64,000 nt of DNA, taken from the NCBI GenBank assembly GCA_963722905.1, contig CAVROT010000008.1, forward strand, positions 104,862-168,861, read 5' to 3'. This document shows positions 45,009-54,934 of this stretch, piece by piece. A program made the translations under genes and the position numbers. Source of the stretch: CAVROT01 sp963722905 (GTDB lineage: Bacteria; Pseudomonadota; Alphaproteobacteria; Rhodobacterales; Rhodobacteraceae). The first letter of the stretch is position 1; each line of letters starts with the position of its first letter. Below the pieces are notes generated by a model. The model was not told the DNA's origin. It did not search any database and saw only the letters and a list, made by a program, of their open reading frames with translations.

Positions 45009-45735
45009 ATCCCCAGCCGCCACCGCCGCCCAGCGGGCTGCGGCGCTGAACGCCGAGATGACCGGCCACGGTGCCATCGCCGTTCTGCGCCGGGCGCTGA
45101 GCGATCCCGCGGTGGGCCGGACGGCTCTCGTCAGCTCCTTCGGCGCGGAATTGGTGGCGCTGCTGCATATGGTCGCGCGCATCGACCGGACTTTGCCGGT
45201 GATCTTCCTGCAGACCGAGATGCTCTTCCCCGAGACGCTGGACTACCAGCGCGAGGTCGCCGCGCGGCTGGGTCTTACCGACGTCCGCGTTCATCGACCG
45301 GACCGCGCGGCGCTGCTGGCGCGCGATCCCGACGCGATGCTGCACGGCGCCGGCCCCGACGCCTGCTGCACGCTGCGCAAGGCCGAGCCGCTGGCACGCG
45401 CCCTTGGCCCCTTCGACGCCTGGATCACCGGGCGCAAGCGGTTTCAAGGCGGCGCCCGCATGGCGCTGGAGTTCTTCGAGCCCGACCCGGCGGCGCCGCA
45501 GCGGATCAAGGTGAACCCACTGGCCCGCTGGGCGCCCGCCGACCTGCAGGACTACATGACCGGGAACCGCCTGCCCCGGCATCCGCTGGTGGCACAGGGC
45601 TACGGCTCTATCGGGTGCGCGCCCTGCACTGGGCCGGGATCCGCGCGGGACGGACGATGGACTGGCCTCGACAAGACCGAATGCGGCATCCATTTCCCGC
45701 CGCCGCCTGGCGACGCCGCCGGGGCGATGCGATGA
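44998..45735 (+). CDS. cysH: Phosphoadenylyl-/adenylyl-sulfate reductase
   Basis: Reduces activated sulfate (APS or PAPS) to sulfite with thioredoxin or glutathione. The ATG at 44998 follows GGAGGAAA and overlaps cysI. The 245-residue protein has the PP-loop ALVSSFGAELVALLHMV near residue 43 and the active-site cysteine in ECGIHFP (Cys229). It also has Cys123-Cys124 in DACCTLRKAEPL and Cys207/Cys210 in SIGCAPCTGPG. This CC...CxxC set binds a [4Fe-4S] cluster and is typical of APS-preferring enzymes, so APS is the more likely substrate despite the usual CysH name. It overlaps the next gene by 4 bases. Confidence 0.93.
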
Positions 45736-46154
45736 CGGTGATCGTGACGGACGGCGGATTCGCCGCCGACGACTGGACGGGCGACGTCGCCGAGCTGTTC
45801 CCCGATGCGGCGCCGGTCGACCTGGCCCGCGTCGCCAACGCGCCGCTGGTACGGGTCGCGTTTCCGTCCTTCGCCGACGGGCGGGGGTTTTCGCTTGCCC
45901 GCCGATTGCGCGACGCGGGATACGCCGGGCGGCTGCGCGCGGCGGGGCACGTGCTGGCCGACCAGTACGCCATGGCGCGGCGGTCCGGCTTCGACGAGGT
46001 CGAGATCGACGCCGCGATGGCCGCGCGGCAGCCCGAGGCCCAGTGGCGCGCGCGCGCCGGCTGGCAGGGCAACGACTACCAGGCGCTGCTGGGCCGCCCC
46101 CCCGCTTTCGCCGGGACGGCAAGCACAGTAAGGAACGGATCGACAGACCCATGA
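45732..46154 (+). CDS. DUF934 family protein of the cys operon
   Basis: A 140-residue protein of the DUF934 family that accompanies sulfite reductase genes in proteobacteria. Features are VRVAFPSFADGRGFSLARRL, RDAGYAGRLRAAGHVLADQY and RRSGFDEVEIDAAMAARQPE. The ATG at 45732 overlaps the cysH stop (ATGA) and the stop overlaps the start of fpr (ATGA at 46151-46154), so all three are coupled. The biochemical role is unknown. Confidence 0.88.
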   Translation: MTVIVTDGGFAADDWTGDVAELFPDAAPVDLARVANAPLVRVAFPSFADGRGFSLARRLRDAGYAGRLRAAGHVLADQYAMARRSGFDEVEIDAAMAARQPEAQWRARAGWQGNDYQALLGRPPAFAGTASTVRNGSTDP

Positions 46155-46987
46155 CCAAGATGACCCAAGTGACCCAGGCCGCCGCTGCTGCAGTACCCGC
46201 CTTTCCCGACGCGCAGACCGTGACCTCGGTCACGCACTGGACGGACCGGCTGTTCTCGTTCCGCGTGACGCGGCCCGCAAGCCTGCGCTTTCGGTCGGGC
46301 GAGTTCGTGATGATCGGCCTCATGGGCGACCCCGATCCCGCGACCGGACGGCAAAAGCCGCTGCTGCGCGCATATTCCATCGCCTCGCCCGCGTGGGACG
46401 ACGAGCTGGAGTTCTATTCGATCAAGGTGCCCGACGGCCCTCTGACCAGCCGGCTGCAATACATCGCGCCGGGCGATCCCGTCATCCTGCGGCCCAAGTC
46501 CGTGGGCACGCTGGTCCACGACGCGCTGACGCCGGGCGACCGGCTATGGCTCTTCGCGACGGGGACCGGCATCGCGCCCTTCGCATCGCTCCTGCGCGAG
46601 CCCGAGACGTGGGAGAGGTTCCGAGAGGTGATCCTGACCCACACCTGCCGCGACGTGGCCGAGCTGGAATACGGCCGCCGCCTGGTCGCGGCCCTGCCCG
46701 ACGATCCGCTGATCGGCGAGATGGTGACGGGCAAGTTGCGCTACTACCCCACGACGACGCGCGAACCTTCGCCGGTGATGGGCCGGGTGACCGATCGCAT
46801 CGCCTCGGGCGCGATATTCGCCGATCTGGGCCTGCCACCGATCCATGCGGCGACGGACCGGGCCATGGTCTGCGGCTCCATCGGGCTGAACACCGATCTC
46901 AAGGCGCTGCTGGAGGGGTTCGGCCTGCGCGAGGGCGCCAACAGCGACCCCGGCGAATACGTGGTCGAGAAGGCGTTCGTCGGGTAA
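46151..46987 (+). CDS. fpr: Ferredoxin/flavodoxin--NADP+ reductase
   Basis: FAD enzyme that passes electrons between NADPH and ferredoxin or flavodoxin; here it is the likely electron source for CysI. The 278-residue protein has the FAD-binding RAYSIASPAWDDELEFYSIK (RxYS motif at about residues 75-82) and VPDGPLTSRLQYIAPGD. The NADP-binding region is WLFATGTGIAPFASLLREPE and the C-terminus YVVEKAFVG is typical of the bacterial subclass. The Thr/Gln/Ala-rich first 20 residues are an extension. It is the last gene of the cys operon, translated from a 4-base overlap. Confidence 0.93.
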   Translation: MTKMTQVTQAAAAAVPAFPDAQTVTSVTHWTDRLFSFRVTRPASLRFRSGEFVMIGLMGDPDPATGRQKPLLRAYSIASPAWDDELEFYSIKVPDGPLTSRLQYIAPGDPVILRPKSVGTLVHDALTPGDRLWLFATGTGIAPFASLLREPETWERFREVILTHTCRDVAELEYGRRLVAALPDDPLIGEMVTGKLRYYPTTTREPSPVMGRVTDRIASGAIFADLGLPPIHAATDRAMVCGSIGLNTDLKALLEGFGLREGANSDPGEYVVEKAFVG

Positions 46988-47069
46988 TCCGCGGAACCCG
47001 TCACGCGCAAGACATCTTGCGGTAGGAGCCTGCCGCGACTACCTTGCGGTTCGCCGTTTCAAACCATGC

Positions 47070-47085
47070 AAGGACGACCACCATC
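47070..47085 (+). promoter_or_regulatory. Shine-Dalgarno and AUC start codon of infC
   Basis: AAGGA at 47070-47074 is 8 bases upstream of ATC at 47083-47085, from which the conserved IF-3 N-terminus (IARRPHNAPP) is read. No ATG or GTG exists in frame near this point, and only a poorly placed TTG lies upstream at 47044. Rare AUU/AUC starts are the known basis of IF-3 self-control. Confidence 0.7.
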
Positions 47086-47628
47086 GCTCGCAGACCACAT
47101 AACGCCCCGCCGGTGCGCGACTCCGGCCCCCGCGTCAACGGACGCATCCGCGCCAACGAAGTCCGCCTGATCGGCGCCGAGGGCGAGAACGTCGGCGTCG
47201 TCAGCCCCGAGCGCGGGATGCAGCTGGCCGAGGAGGCCGGGCTGGACCTGGTCGAGATATCGCCCAACGCCTCTCCGCCGGTGTGCAAGATCATGGACTT
47301 CGGCAAGTTCAAGTACGAGACGCAGAAGCGCGAGAACGAGGCCCGCAAGAAGCAGAAGACCATCGAGATCAAGGAGGTCAAGTTCCGCCCGAACACCGAC
47401 GTCCACGATTACGAGGTCAAGATGCGCAACGTGTTCAGGTTTCTCGAGGGCGGCGACAAGGTGAAGATCACCCTGCGGTTCCGGGGGCGGGAGATGGCGC
47501 ACCAGAACCTGGGGCGCGACCTGCTGGAACGGGTGGCCGAGGATACCAAGGAGATCGGCAAGGTCGAGAACTTTCCGAAGATGGAAGGCCGTCAGATGGT
47601 CATGCTGATCGGCCCGACCGCGCGATGA
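47083..47628 (+). CDS. infC: Translation initiation factor IF-3
   Basis: Binds the 30S subunit, checks the start codon and prevents early 50S joining. The 181-residue protein is read from an ATC codon, as argued by the Shine-Dalgarno spacing and by homology starting at IARRPHNAPPVRDSGPRVNG. The N-domain has RANEVRLIGAEGENVGVVSP and LVEISPNASPPVCKIMDFGK, and the linker is basic (KRENEARKKQKTIEIKEVKF). The C-domain has KVKITLRFRGREMAHQNLGR and KMEGRQMVMLIGPTAR. If initiation at AUC is real, excess IF-3 rejects its own start codon, giving autoregulation. rpmI and rplT do not follow; an EEP-family gene starts 5 bp later. Confidence 0.93.
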   Translation: MARRPHNAPPVRDSGPRVNGRIRANEVRLIGAEGENVGVVSPERGMQLAEEAGLDLVEISPNASPPVCKIMDFGKFKYETQKRENEARKKQKTIEIKEVKFRPNTDVHDYEVKMRNVFRFLEGGDKVKITLRFRGREMAHQNLGRDLLERVAEDTKEIGKVENFPKMEGRQMVMLIGPTAR

Positions 47629-47632
47629 TGCG

Positions 47633-48736
47633 TTGCTAGGAACGATCTACGACATACTGGTGTGCCTGTGCGCCGTCGCGATCTCCGTCGTGACGGCGCT
47701 TCCGCTTTCGCGGTCTCGCAGGTGGTGGATCCGCAGCCTGGACTTTCCGCGGGTGCAGTTCGCCACCGCGGCGTTCCTCGTCATGGTCCTGGGGTGGTGG
47801 GTCGACCGGCCGCTGGGCTGGGCGGTGATGGCGTTCTGCGCGGTCTGCGTGGTCTATCAGAGCATACGCATCCTGCCCTACACCCCGCTTTGGCCCAAGG
47901 AGATACGGCTGGCCTCCCAGACCGGCGGGACGATCACGCAGACGATGCTGTCGTCCAACGTCGAGATGACCAACGACCGGCACGGCGACGTCGCGCGGCT
48001 GATCGACGAGGTCGACCCGGACATTCTGTTCCTGATGGAGACGGACGACGCCTGGAACGAAGCCCTCGCGCCGCAGCTGGCGCGCTACCCCCACGTGGTG
48101 CGCGAGTTGCGGGACGATTTCTGGGGCATGATCTTCGCCACGCGGCTCCCCGTCGAGCGGGCCGAGGCGATCTACCTGACCCATGACGATACGCCGACCC
48201 TCTTCGCCGAGCTTCGCTGCAAGGAGGGGAGGCCATTCCGCTTCGTCGGACTGCACCCGCAGCCGCCGGTGCCCGGCGTCGACACCGAGGACCGCGACGC
48301 CGAGATCCTCTATGCCGCGCGGTTCGCGCATGCGGCCGACATTCCGTTGATCGCGATGGGCGACTTCAACGACGCCGCCTGGTCGGACAGCACCCATATG
48401 TTCAAGAGGGTGGGCGAGTTCCTGGACCCGCGCGTCGGACGCGGGATGTTCGCCAGCTTCGACGCCCGCAGCCGCCTATTGCGGGTGCCCATCGATCAGT
48501 TCTTCATCACCAAGGAGGTCGCGATCCAGAAGTTCCGCCGCGGCCCCGACATCGGATCGGACCACTTTCCGATGATCGCCACGATCTCGACCGACCCCGA
48601 TCTCGCCGCGCGGCTGAACACCGCGCCGCCCGCTATGAAAGAGACCGACCGCGAAGGTATCGAGGAAGCGATGGAGCGCTATCGCCGCTCCATCGGCCGC
48701 GACCCGCTGGCCGGAACCCCGAAAAAGCCGGTCTGA
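47633..48736 (+). CDS. Membrane-anchored endonuclease/exonuclease/phosphatase family protein
   Basis: A 367-residue protein with two or three N-terminal hydrophobic helices (TIYDILVCLCAVAISVVTAL near 4-23 and about 43-78) followed by an EEP-fold domain. Catalytic marks are DILFLMETDDAWNEAL (metal-binding Glu), IPLIAMGDFNDAAWSDST (GDFND) and GPDIGSDHFPMIATIS (the final SDH). This arrangement is common in proteobacteria and the substrate is unknown; a periplasmic phosphodiesterase or nuclease is likely. The first codon is TTG at 47633, just after the infC stop. In-frame alternatives are not clear, so the true start is uncertain by several residues. Confidence 0.85.
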   Translation: MLGTIYDILVCLCAVAISVVTALPLSRSRRWWIRSLDFPRVQFATAAFLVMVLGWWVDRPLGWAVMAFCAVCVVYQSIRILPYTPLWPKEIRLASQTGGTITQTMLSSNVEMTNDRHGDVARLIDEVDPDILFLMETDDAWNEALAPQLARYPHVVRELRDDFWGMIFATRLPVERAEAIYLTHDDTPTLFAELRCKEGRPFRFVGLHPQPPVPGVDTEDRDAEILYAARFAHAADIPLIAMGDFNDAAWSDSTHMFKRVGEFLDPRVGRGMFASFDARSRLLRVPIDQFFITKEVAIQKFRRGPDIGSDHFPMIATISTDPDLAARLNTAPPAMKETDREGIEEAMERYRRSIGRDPLAGTPKKPV

Positions 48737-48794
48737 GGGCTGCGGCGCCGCGAGGACCCCGCAGATCCTTGTGCGATCGAACGACGGCCTACAG

Positions 48795-49586
48795 TCAGAC
48801 TGCGGCGGCCACCGCGCGGCCCGTCATCACTTTGACGATATGGGCACGATACTCCGGCGTGCCGTGCAGATCGCCGATCATGCCCTCCGCCGGCAGGCCG
48901 AGGTCTGCAATCGCGGCGGCATCGAAGTTTCCGGCCAGCGCCGCCTCGGCCTCGGTCCAGCGGAAGGCACCGCCTTCGGATGCGCCCGTGACGCCGACGC
49001 CGACACGGTCGCCAAACCGCGCCACGAACACCCCGACGAGCGCGAAGCGCGACGCCGGCTGCTCGAACTTCTGGTAGTTGGACGCCTGCGGCACGGGAAA
49101 CCGGACCTCGGTGACGATCTCGCCCTCCTCCAGCGCGGTGGTGAACATGCCCTGGAACCAGTCGGCCGAGGCTATCTCATGCGTGTTCGTGACGATGGAG
49201 GCGTCGCAGGCCAGGACGGCGGCCGGATAGCATGCGGCGGGGTCGTTATTGGCCAGGCTTCCGCCGATGGTGCCGCGGGTCCGCACGGCGGGATCGCCGA
49301 TCTTGCCGGCAAGGCCGGCCAACCCTGGAAAGCTGTCCTTCAGTTCGCGTGCGATGGCGCCATGCGTCGTGCCGCCGCCGATGCAGATGCGCCCGTCGTC
49401 GCCGGTACAGATGCCGCGGATAGCGTCGATGCCCGTCAGGCTGACGAGGGTCGATGGCATGGCCAGCCGTGCCTTCAGGGTCGGGATCAAGGTCTGGCCA
49501 CCGGACAGCGGCTGGGCCTCCTCGGCGGCAAGGGCCGCGACGGCCTCGTCCAGCGTGGTGGGTCGTGTCAGTTCGAAGTCATACAT
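48795..49586 (-). CDS. coxM: CO dehydrogenase-like medium (FAD) subunit
   Basis: FAD subunit that passes electrons from the [2Fe-2S] subunit towards the respiratory chain. The ATG at 49586 gives 263 residues. The FAD-binding motifs are PLSGGQTLIPTLKARLAMP (about 27-45) and TRGTIGGSLANNDPAACYPA (about 104-123), followed by the C-terminal CO_deh_flav_C domain with SRFALVGVFVARFGDRVGVG. It is shorter than some CoxM (about 285) but complete. It is the last gene of the coxSLM series, the gene order associated with form II enzymes; true CO oxidation by these is debated, and the substrate could be another small molecule. Confidence 0.9.
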   Translation of the reverse strand: MYDFELTRPTTLDEAVAALAAEEAQPLSGGQTLIPTLKARLAMPSTLVSLTGIDAIRGICTGDDGRICIGGGTTHGAIARELKDSFPGLAGLAGKIGDPAVRTRGTIGGSLANNDPAACYPAAVLACDASIVTNTHEIASADWFQGMFTTALEEGEIVTEVRFPVPQASNYQKFEQPASRFALVGVFVARFGDRVGVGVTGASEGGAFRWTEAEAALAGNFDAAAIADLGLPAEGMIGDLHGTPEYRAHIVKVMTGRAVAAAV

Positions 49587-49637
49587 CCTGTCTCTCCCAT
49601 GGCCGCGCTCCCGCATTCCGGGAAACGGCATGCAACA

Positions 49638-52100
<2,463 letters not shown>

Positions 52101-52192
52101 GTCGCGTCTCCTCCCGTCTGGTGGCGGGACGTCGTGACGCGTCCCCGTCCGTTCGGACCGGCGCCCGTGACGCGCGGCCCCCTCATCCTGTA

Positions 52193-52219
52193 GAAAATAC
52201 TCCCGCCGGAGGCTCCGCC
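52193..52219 (-). terminator. Terminator-like repeat between coxS and coxL (copy 2)
   Basis: Minus strand reads GGCGGAGCCTCCGGCGGGAG followed by TATTTTC, directly after the coxS stop. It differs at two positions from the copy at 40926-40952. Inside the coxSLM series it may act as a partial terminator that sets subunit ratios. Confidence 0.5.
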
Positions 52220-52717
52220 CTACTCGGCCGCGATGGCGCCCGCGTTGGGCTCCACCGCCTGACCCGAGGCGGCCATGATCGCCTTGACGATGTTGTGGTA
52301 GCCCGTGCATCGGCAGATGTTGCCCTGAAGGTAGCTGCGCACCTCCTTTTCGGTCGGGGTCGGGTTGTCCTTCAGCAGCGCTTTCGCCGCCATCACCATG
52401 CCCGGCGTGCAGAACCCGCATTGCAGTCCGTGATGGTCCTGGAAGGCCTGCTGCACGGGGTCGAGCGTGCCGTCCGCGGCCGCAACGCCTTCGATGGTGG
52501 CGATCTCTGCGCCCTCGCACTCGGCCGCGAAGATGCTGCATGACTTCACGAGTTCACCGTTCACGTGAACCACGCAGGCGCCGCATTGCGATGTGTCGCA
52601 GCCGACATGCGTTCCGGTCAGCCCGAGGCCCGAGCGCAGGAAGTCCACCAGCAGCGTGCGACCCTCGGCCTCGGCGCTGGCCGGGCGGCCGTTCACGGTC
52701 ATCGAAACTCGGCTCAT
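52220..52717 (-). CDS. coxS: CO dehydrogenase-like small ([2Fe-2S]) subunit
   Basis: Iron-sulfur subunit carrying two [2Fe-2S] clusters. The ATG at 52717 after GGGAGGACCC gives 165 residues. The plant-type ferredoxin cysteines are C40, C45, C48 and C60 (VGCDTSQCGACVVHVNGELV, KSC). The second cluster has C100, C103, C135 and C137 (LQCGFCTPGMVMAAKALL and GNICRCTGYHNIV). All eight ligands are present, so the protein should be functional. First of coxS-coxL-coxM, 102 bp downstream of the molybdopterin-binding protein gene. Confidence 0.95.
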   Translation of the reverse strand: MSRVSMTVNGRPASAEAEGRTLLVDFLRSGLGLTGTHVGCDTSQCGACVVHVNGELVKSCSIFAAECEGAEIATIEGVAAADGTLDPVQQAFQDHHGLQCGFCTPGMVMAAKALLKDNPTPTEKEVRSYLQGNICRCTGYHNIVKAIMAASGQAVEPNAGAIAAE

Positions 52718-52819
52718 CTCGGGTCCTCCCTTGGGATCGGCGTCGGCGTGTGGTCCGCCGTTCGGCAACACCTTAATCATGGGCGCCGGGCCATGGGAAC
52801 ACCCCAAAAGCGCGCAGTT

Positions 52820-53821
52820 TCACTCAGGTGGCGGGGCGGCGACGCGCCTCCGCTTGTGCGGGCGCGCGCGGCCCTCCTTCAGCAAACCGCCGACCCCCAT
52901 CGCGGCGATCTCTGCGTCACCGACCTCCAGCCCGCAGGCCAGCCTTTCGATCACCCAGTCCGCGCCGTTGAGCGCCGGCGACCGGGCGCATCCCGGCAGG
53001 CCGACGACGGGCCGGTCGCCCAGCCGGCCCAGAACCAGCAGGTTGCCGGGATCGACAGGCATGCCGAAGCGGTCCACCCGTCCGCCGGCAGCGCGGATGG
53101 CGGCGGGCGCCACATCGGCAACGTCCGAGGTGGCCGAGGCGGTCAGCACCAGCACGATATCCGCCGTCGCCGCCCGCAGGGCGGCGGCCAGCACGTCCGT
53201 CCCGTGCCCGACGACGCGCGGCGGCGCCATCTCGATGCCCAGAGCCGCCATCCGCGCGGCCACGGCGTCCAGCCCGGCGCCCGGCCCCGCCTCGGGCGTC
53301 ATTGCCGTCACGATCAGTTCGGCCGTTGCCAAGACCACCGGGGCCACCCCAAGGGCGCCCGGCGCCGCTGCCACGGCCCGGCCGAGCGCCCCGCCGTCGA
53401 CGGCGTAGGGGATGATCTTCACCGTCGCCACCATGGTCCGGTCGGCGACGCGAGACATCGGCGCGAGCGTCGCCAGCGTGATGCCGGTGTCGACGGCGTT
53501 GACCGCCAACACCGATGCCGCGTCCACCAGCAGGACGCCGGGCCCGGTCGCGTGCAGGTTCACGCGGCCGGTCGCCGCCGGCGTCGCGCGCAGTCCGGCT
53601 GCCAGCAGCGATGCGCCCAGGCGGGTTGCGGCGTCGTCCTCGCCCACGTCGTCCGGTCCAGGGCGCGCCGCCACGACCTCGGCCGCGCCGGCGTCGGCAA
53701 GCGCGGCGATGTCGGCGGCATCCAGGCGTCGCCCCTTGCGCAGGCGTCCGCCACGGACCGGATGGCTGTGCGCCAGTATCGCCCCCGCCGCATCCGACAA
53801 CGGGACCGGACCGAACTCCAT
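52820..53821 (-). CDS. Molybdopterin-binding protein (MoeA/Mog-like domain)
   Basis: A 333-residue protein containing a molybdenum-cofactor-binding (MoCF) domain, as found beside molybdo-hydroxylase genes. N-terminal features are GPVPLSDAAGAILAHSHPVR and LRKGRRLDAADIAALADAGA. The C-terminal half resembles the MPT-binding fold (DIVLVLTASATSDVADVAPA, then VDRFGMPVDPGNLLVLGRLG and RPVVGLPGCARSPALNGADW). In many relatives this region is fused to a MobA/MocA-type nucleotidyltransferase that makes the MCD cofactor; that second domain is missing here. It starts 9 bp after xdhC. Role: probably handling or inserting the molybdenum cofactor for CoxL. Confidence 0.8.
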   Translation of the reverse strand: MEFGPVPLSDAAGAILAHSHPVRGGRLRKGRRLDAADIAALADAGAAEVVAARPGPDDVGEDDAATRLGASLLAAGLRATPAATGRVNLHATGPGVLLVDAASVLAVNAVDTGITLATLAPMSRVADRTMVATVKIIPYAVDGGALGRAVAAAPGALGVAPVVLATAELIVTAMTPEAGPGAGLDAVAARMAALGIEMAPPRVVGHGTDVLAAALRAATADIVLVLTASATSDVADVAPAAIRAAGGRVDRFGMPVDPGNLLVLGRLGDRPVVGLPGCARSPALNGADWVIERLACGLEVGDAEIAAMGVGGLLKEGRARPHKRRRVAAPPPE

Positions 53822-53830
53822 CCCGCCGGC

Positions 53831-54787
53831 CTACCCGCGCTGCCGCAGGGCCCGGGTGAGTTCGGCCATCACCGAGATGGCTATCTCGGCCGGGGTCCGC
53901 GCCCCGATGTCGAGGCCGACGGGCCCGTGGATCCGCTCGAGCCCCGGCAGGTCGCGCAACCGTTCCAGCCGCTTGGCGTGCGTCCGCATGGAGCCGAGAC
54001 ACCCGACGTAGAACGCCTCAGACCACAGCGCCACGCGGATCGCCGGGTCGTCCAGCTTGGGATCGTGGGTCAGCGTGACGACGGCGGTGCGGGCGTCGGG
54101 CGCCAGAGCCGCCAGCGCCTCGTCCGGCCAGTCGTCCGAGATCGCCTCGCCGGGGAATCGTTCGACGGCTGCGAAGGCCGGGCGCGGGTCGATCAGCGTG
54201 GCGTCGTAGCCCGCAAGCCGGGCCATCGCCAGCAGCGGCTGGGCAATGTGGACCGCGCCGACGACCGCCAACCGCAGGGGCGGATTGTGCACGCCGACGA
54301 AGGTCGCCCCGTCCTCCTCGAACCCCGAGCGGTCCGAGCGGAACCGGTCGGGAAACTCGCTGCCCGGCGCGGTCCGGTGGGTGCCGGAAGCGATGTCGAT
54401 GACATGGGCCACCGGCCGTCGCGACGCCCGGCCTGACACGAGATCCGCCAGAACGGCTTGCGCCAGCGTTCCGCCGACCGGGTCGATCCGTACCGCGATG
54501 CGGCCGCCGCAGGCCAGCCCGACGGCAAAGGCGTCATCGTCGCTGACGCCGAACTCCAGGCTACGCGACTCCCCGTCGCCCACGGCCTCCAGGGCCTCGG
54601 CGACCACCGCCCCCTCGACGCACCCGCCGGAGACGGACCCGGCCATGGCGCCGTCACCCGCGATGGCCAGCAGCGACCCGACCGGACGGGGCGCCGAGCC
54701 CCATGTCTCGGTCACGACGGCCAGTGCAACGCCGCGGCCCTCCCGGCTCCAGTCGAGGGCAATGCGAGGAATGTCGTCGTGATCCAT
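53831..54787 (-). CDS. XdhC/CoxF-family molybdenum cofactor maturation protein
   Basis: Chaperone that binds the sulfurated molybdenum cofactor and delivers it to the apo-enzyme. The 318-residue protein (ATG at 54787) has the N-terminal XdhC_CoxI domain with LAVVTETWGSAPRPVGSLLA and GSVSGGCVEGAVVAEALEAV, and the C-terminal Rossmann XdhC_C domain with GAVHIAQPLLAMARLAGYDA, LIDPRPAFAAVERFPGEAIS and ALWSEAFYVGCLGSMRTHAK. Both halves are in one chain, unlike split CoxF/CoxI versions. It begins the segment xdhC-MPT-binding-coxS-coxL-coxM and follows the ompA-like gene by 147 bp. Confidence 0.92.
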   Translation of the reverse strand: MDHDDIPRIALDWSREGRGVALAVVTETWGSAPRPVGSLLAIAGDGAMAGSVSGGCVEGAVVAEALEAVGDGESRSLEFGVSDDDAFAVGLACGGRIAVRIDPVGGTLAQAVLADLVSGRASRRPVAHVIDIASGTHRTAPGSEFPDRFRSDRSGFEEDGATFVGVHNPPLRLAVVGAVHIAQPLLAMARLAGYDATLIDPRPAFAAVERFPGEAISDDWPDEALAALAPDARTAVVTLTHDPKLDDPAIRVALWSEAFYVGCLGSMRTHAKRLERLRDLPGLERIHGPVGLDIGARTPAEIAISVMAELTRALRQRG

Positions 54788-54934
54788 ACGGCGTGCCTTG
54801 GCTATCAACCGCGTCACCTTGGGCGTTCGCCGCACCTTTTGCAAAGCGAGTGCGGCGGCGCTTCTCGGTCGGCGCGAGCCGGGCGCCGCAGGCATGTCCG
54901 TCCGGGAGGCAGCGGCCCCCCGGTCGAAACTGCG

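Noticed and set aside
52559..52570. GTTCACGTGAAC palindrome as an operator similar to the DUF2852 sites
   Set aside because: It lies inside the coxS coding region, where it encodes conserved residues, and the half-site arrangement differs.
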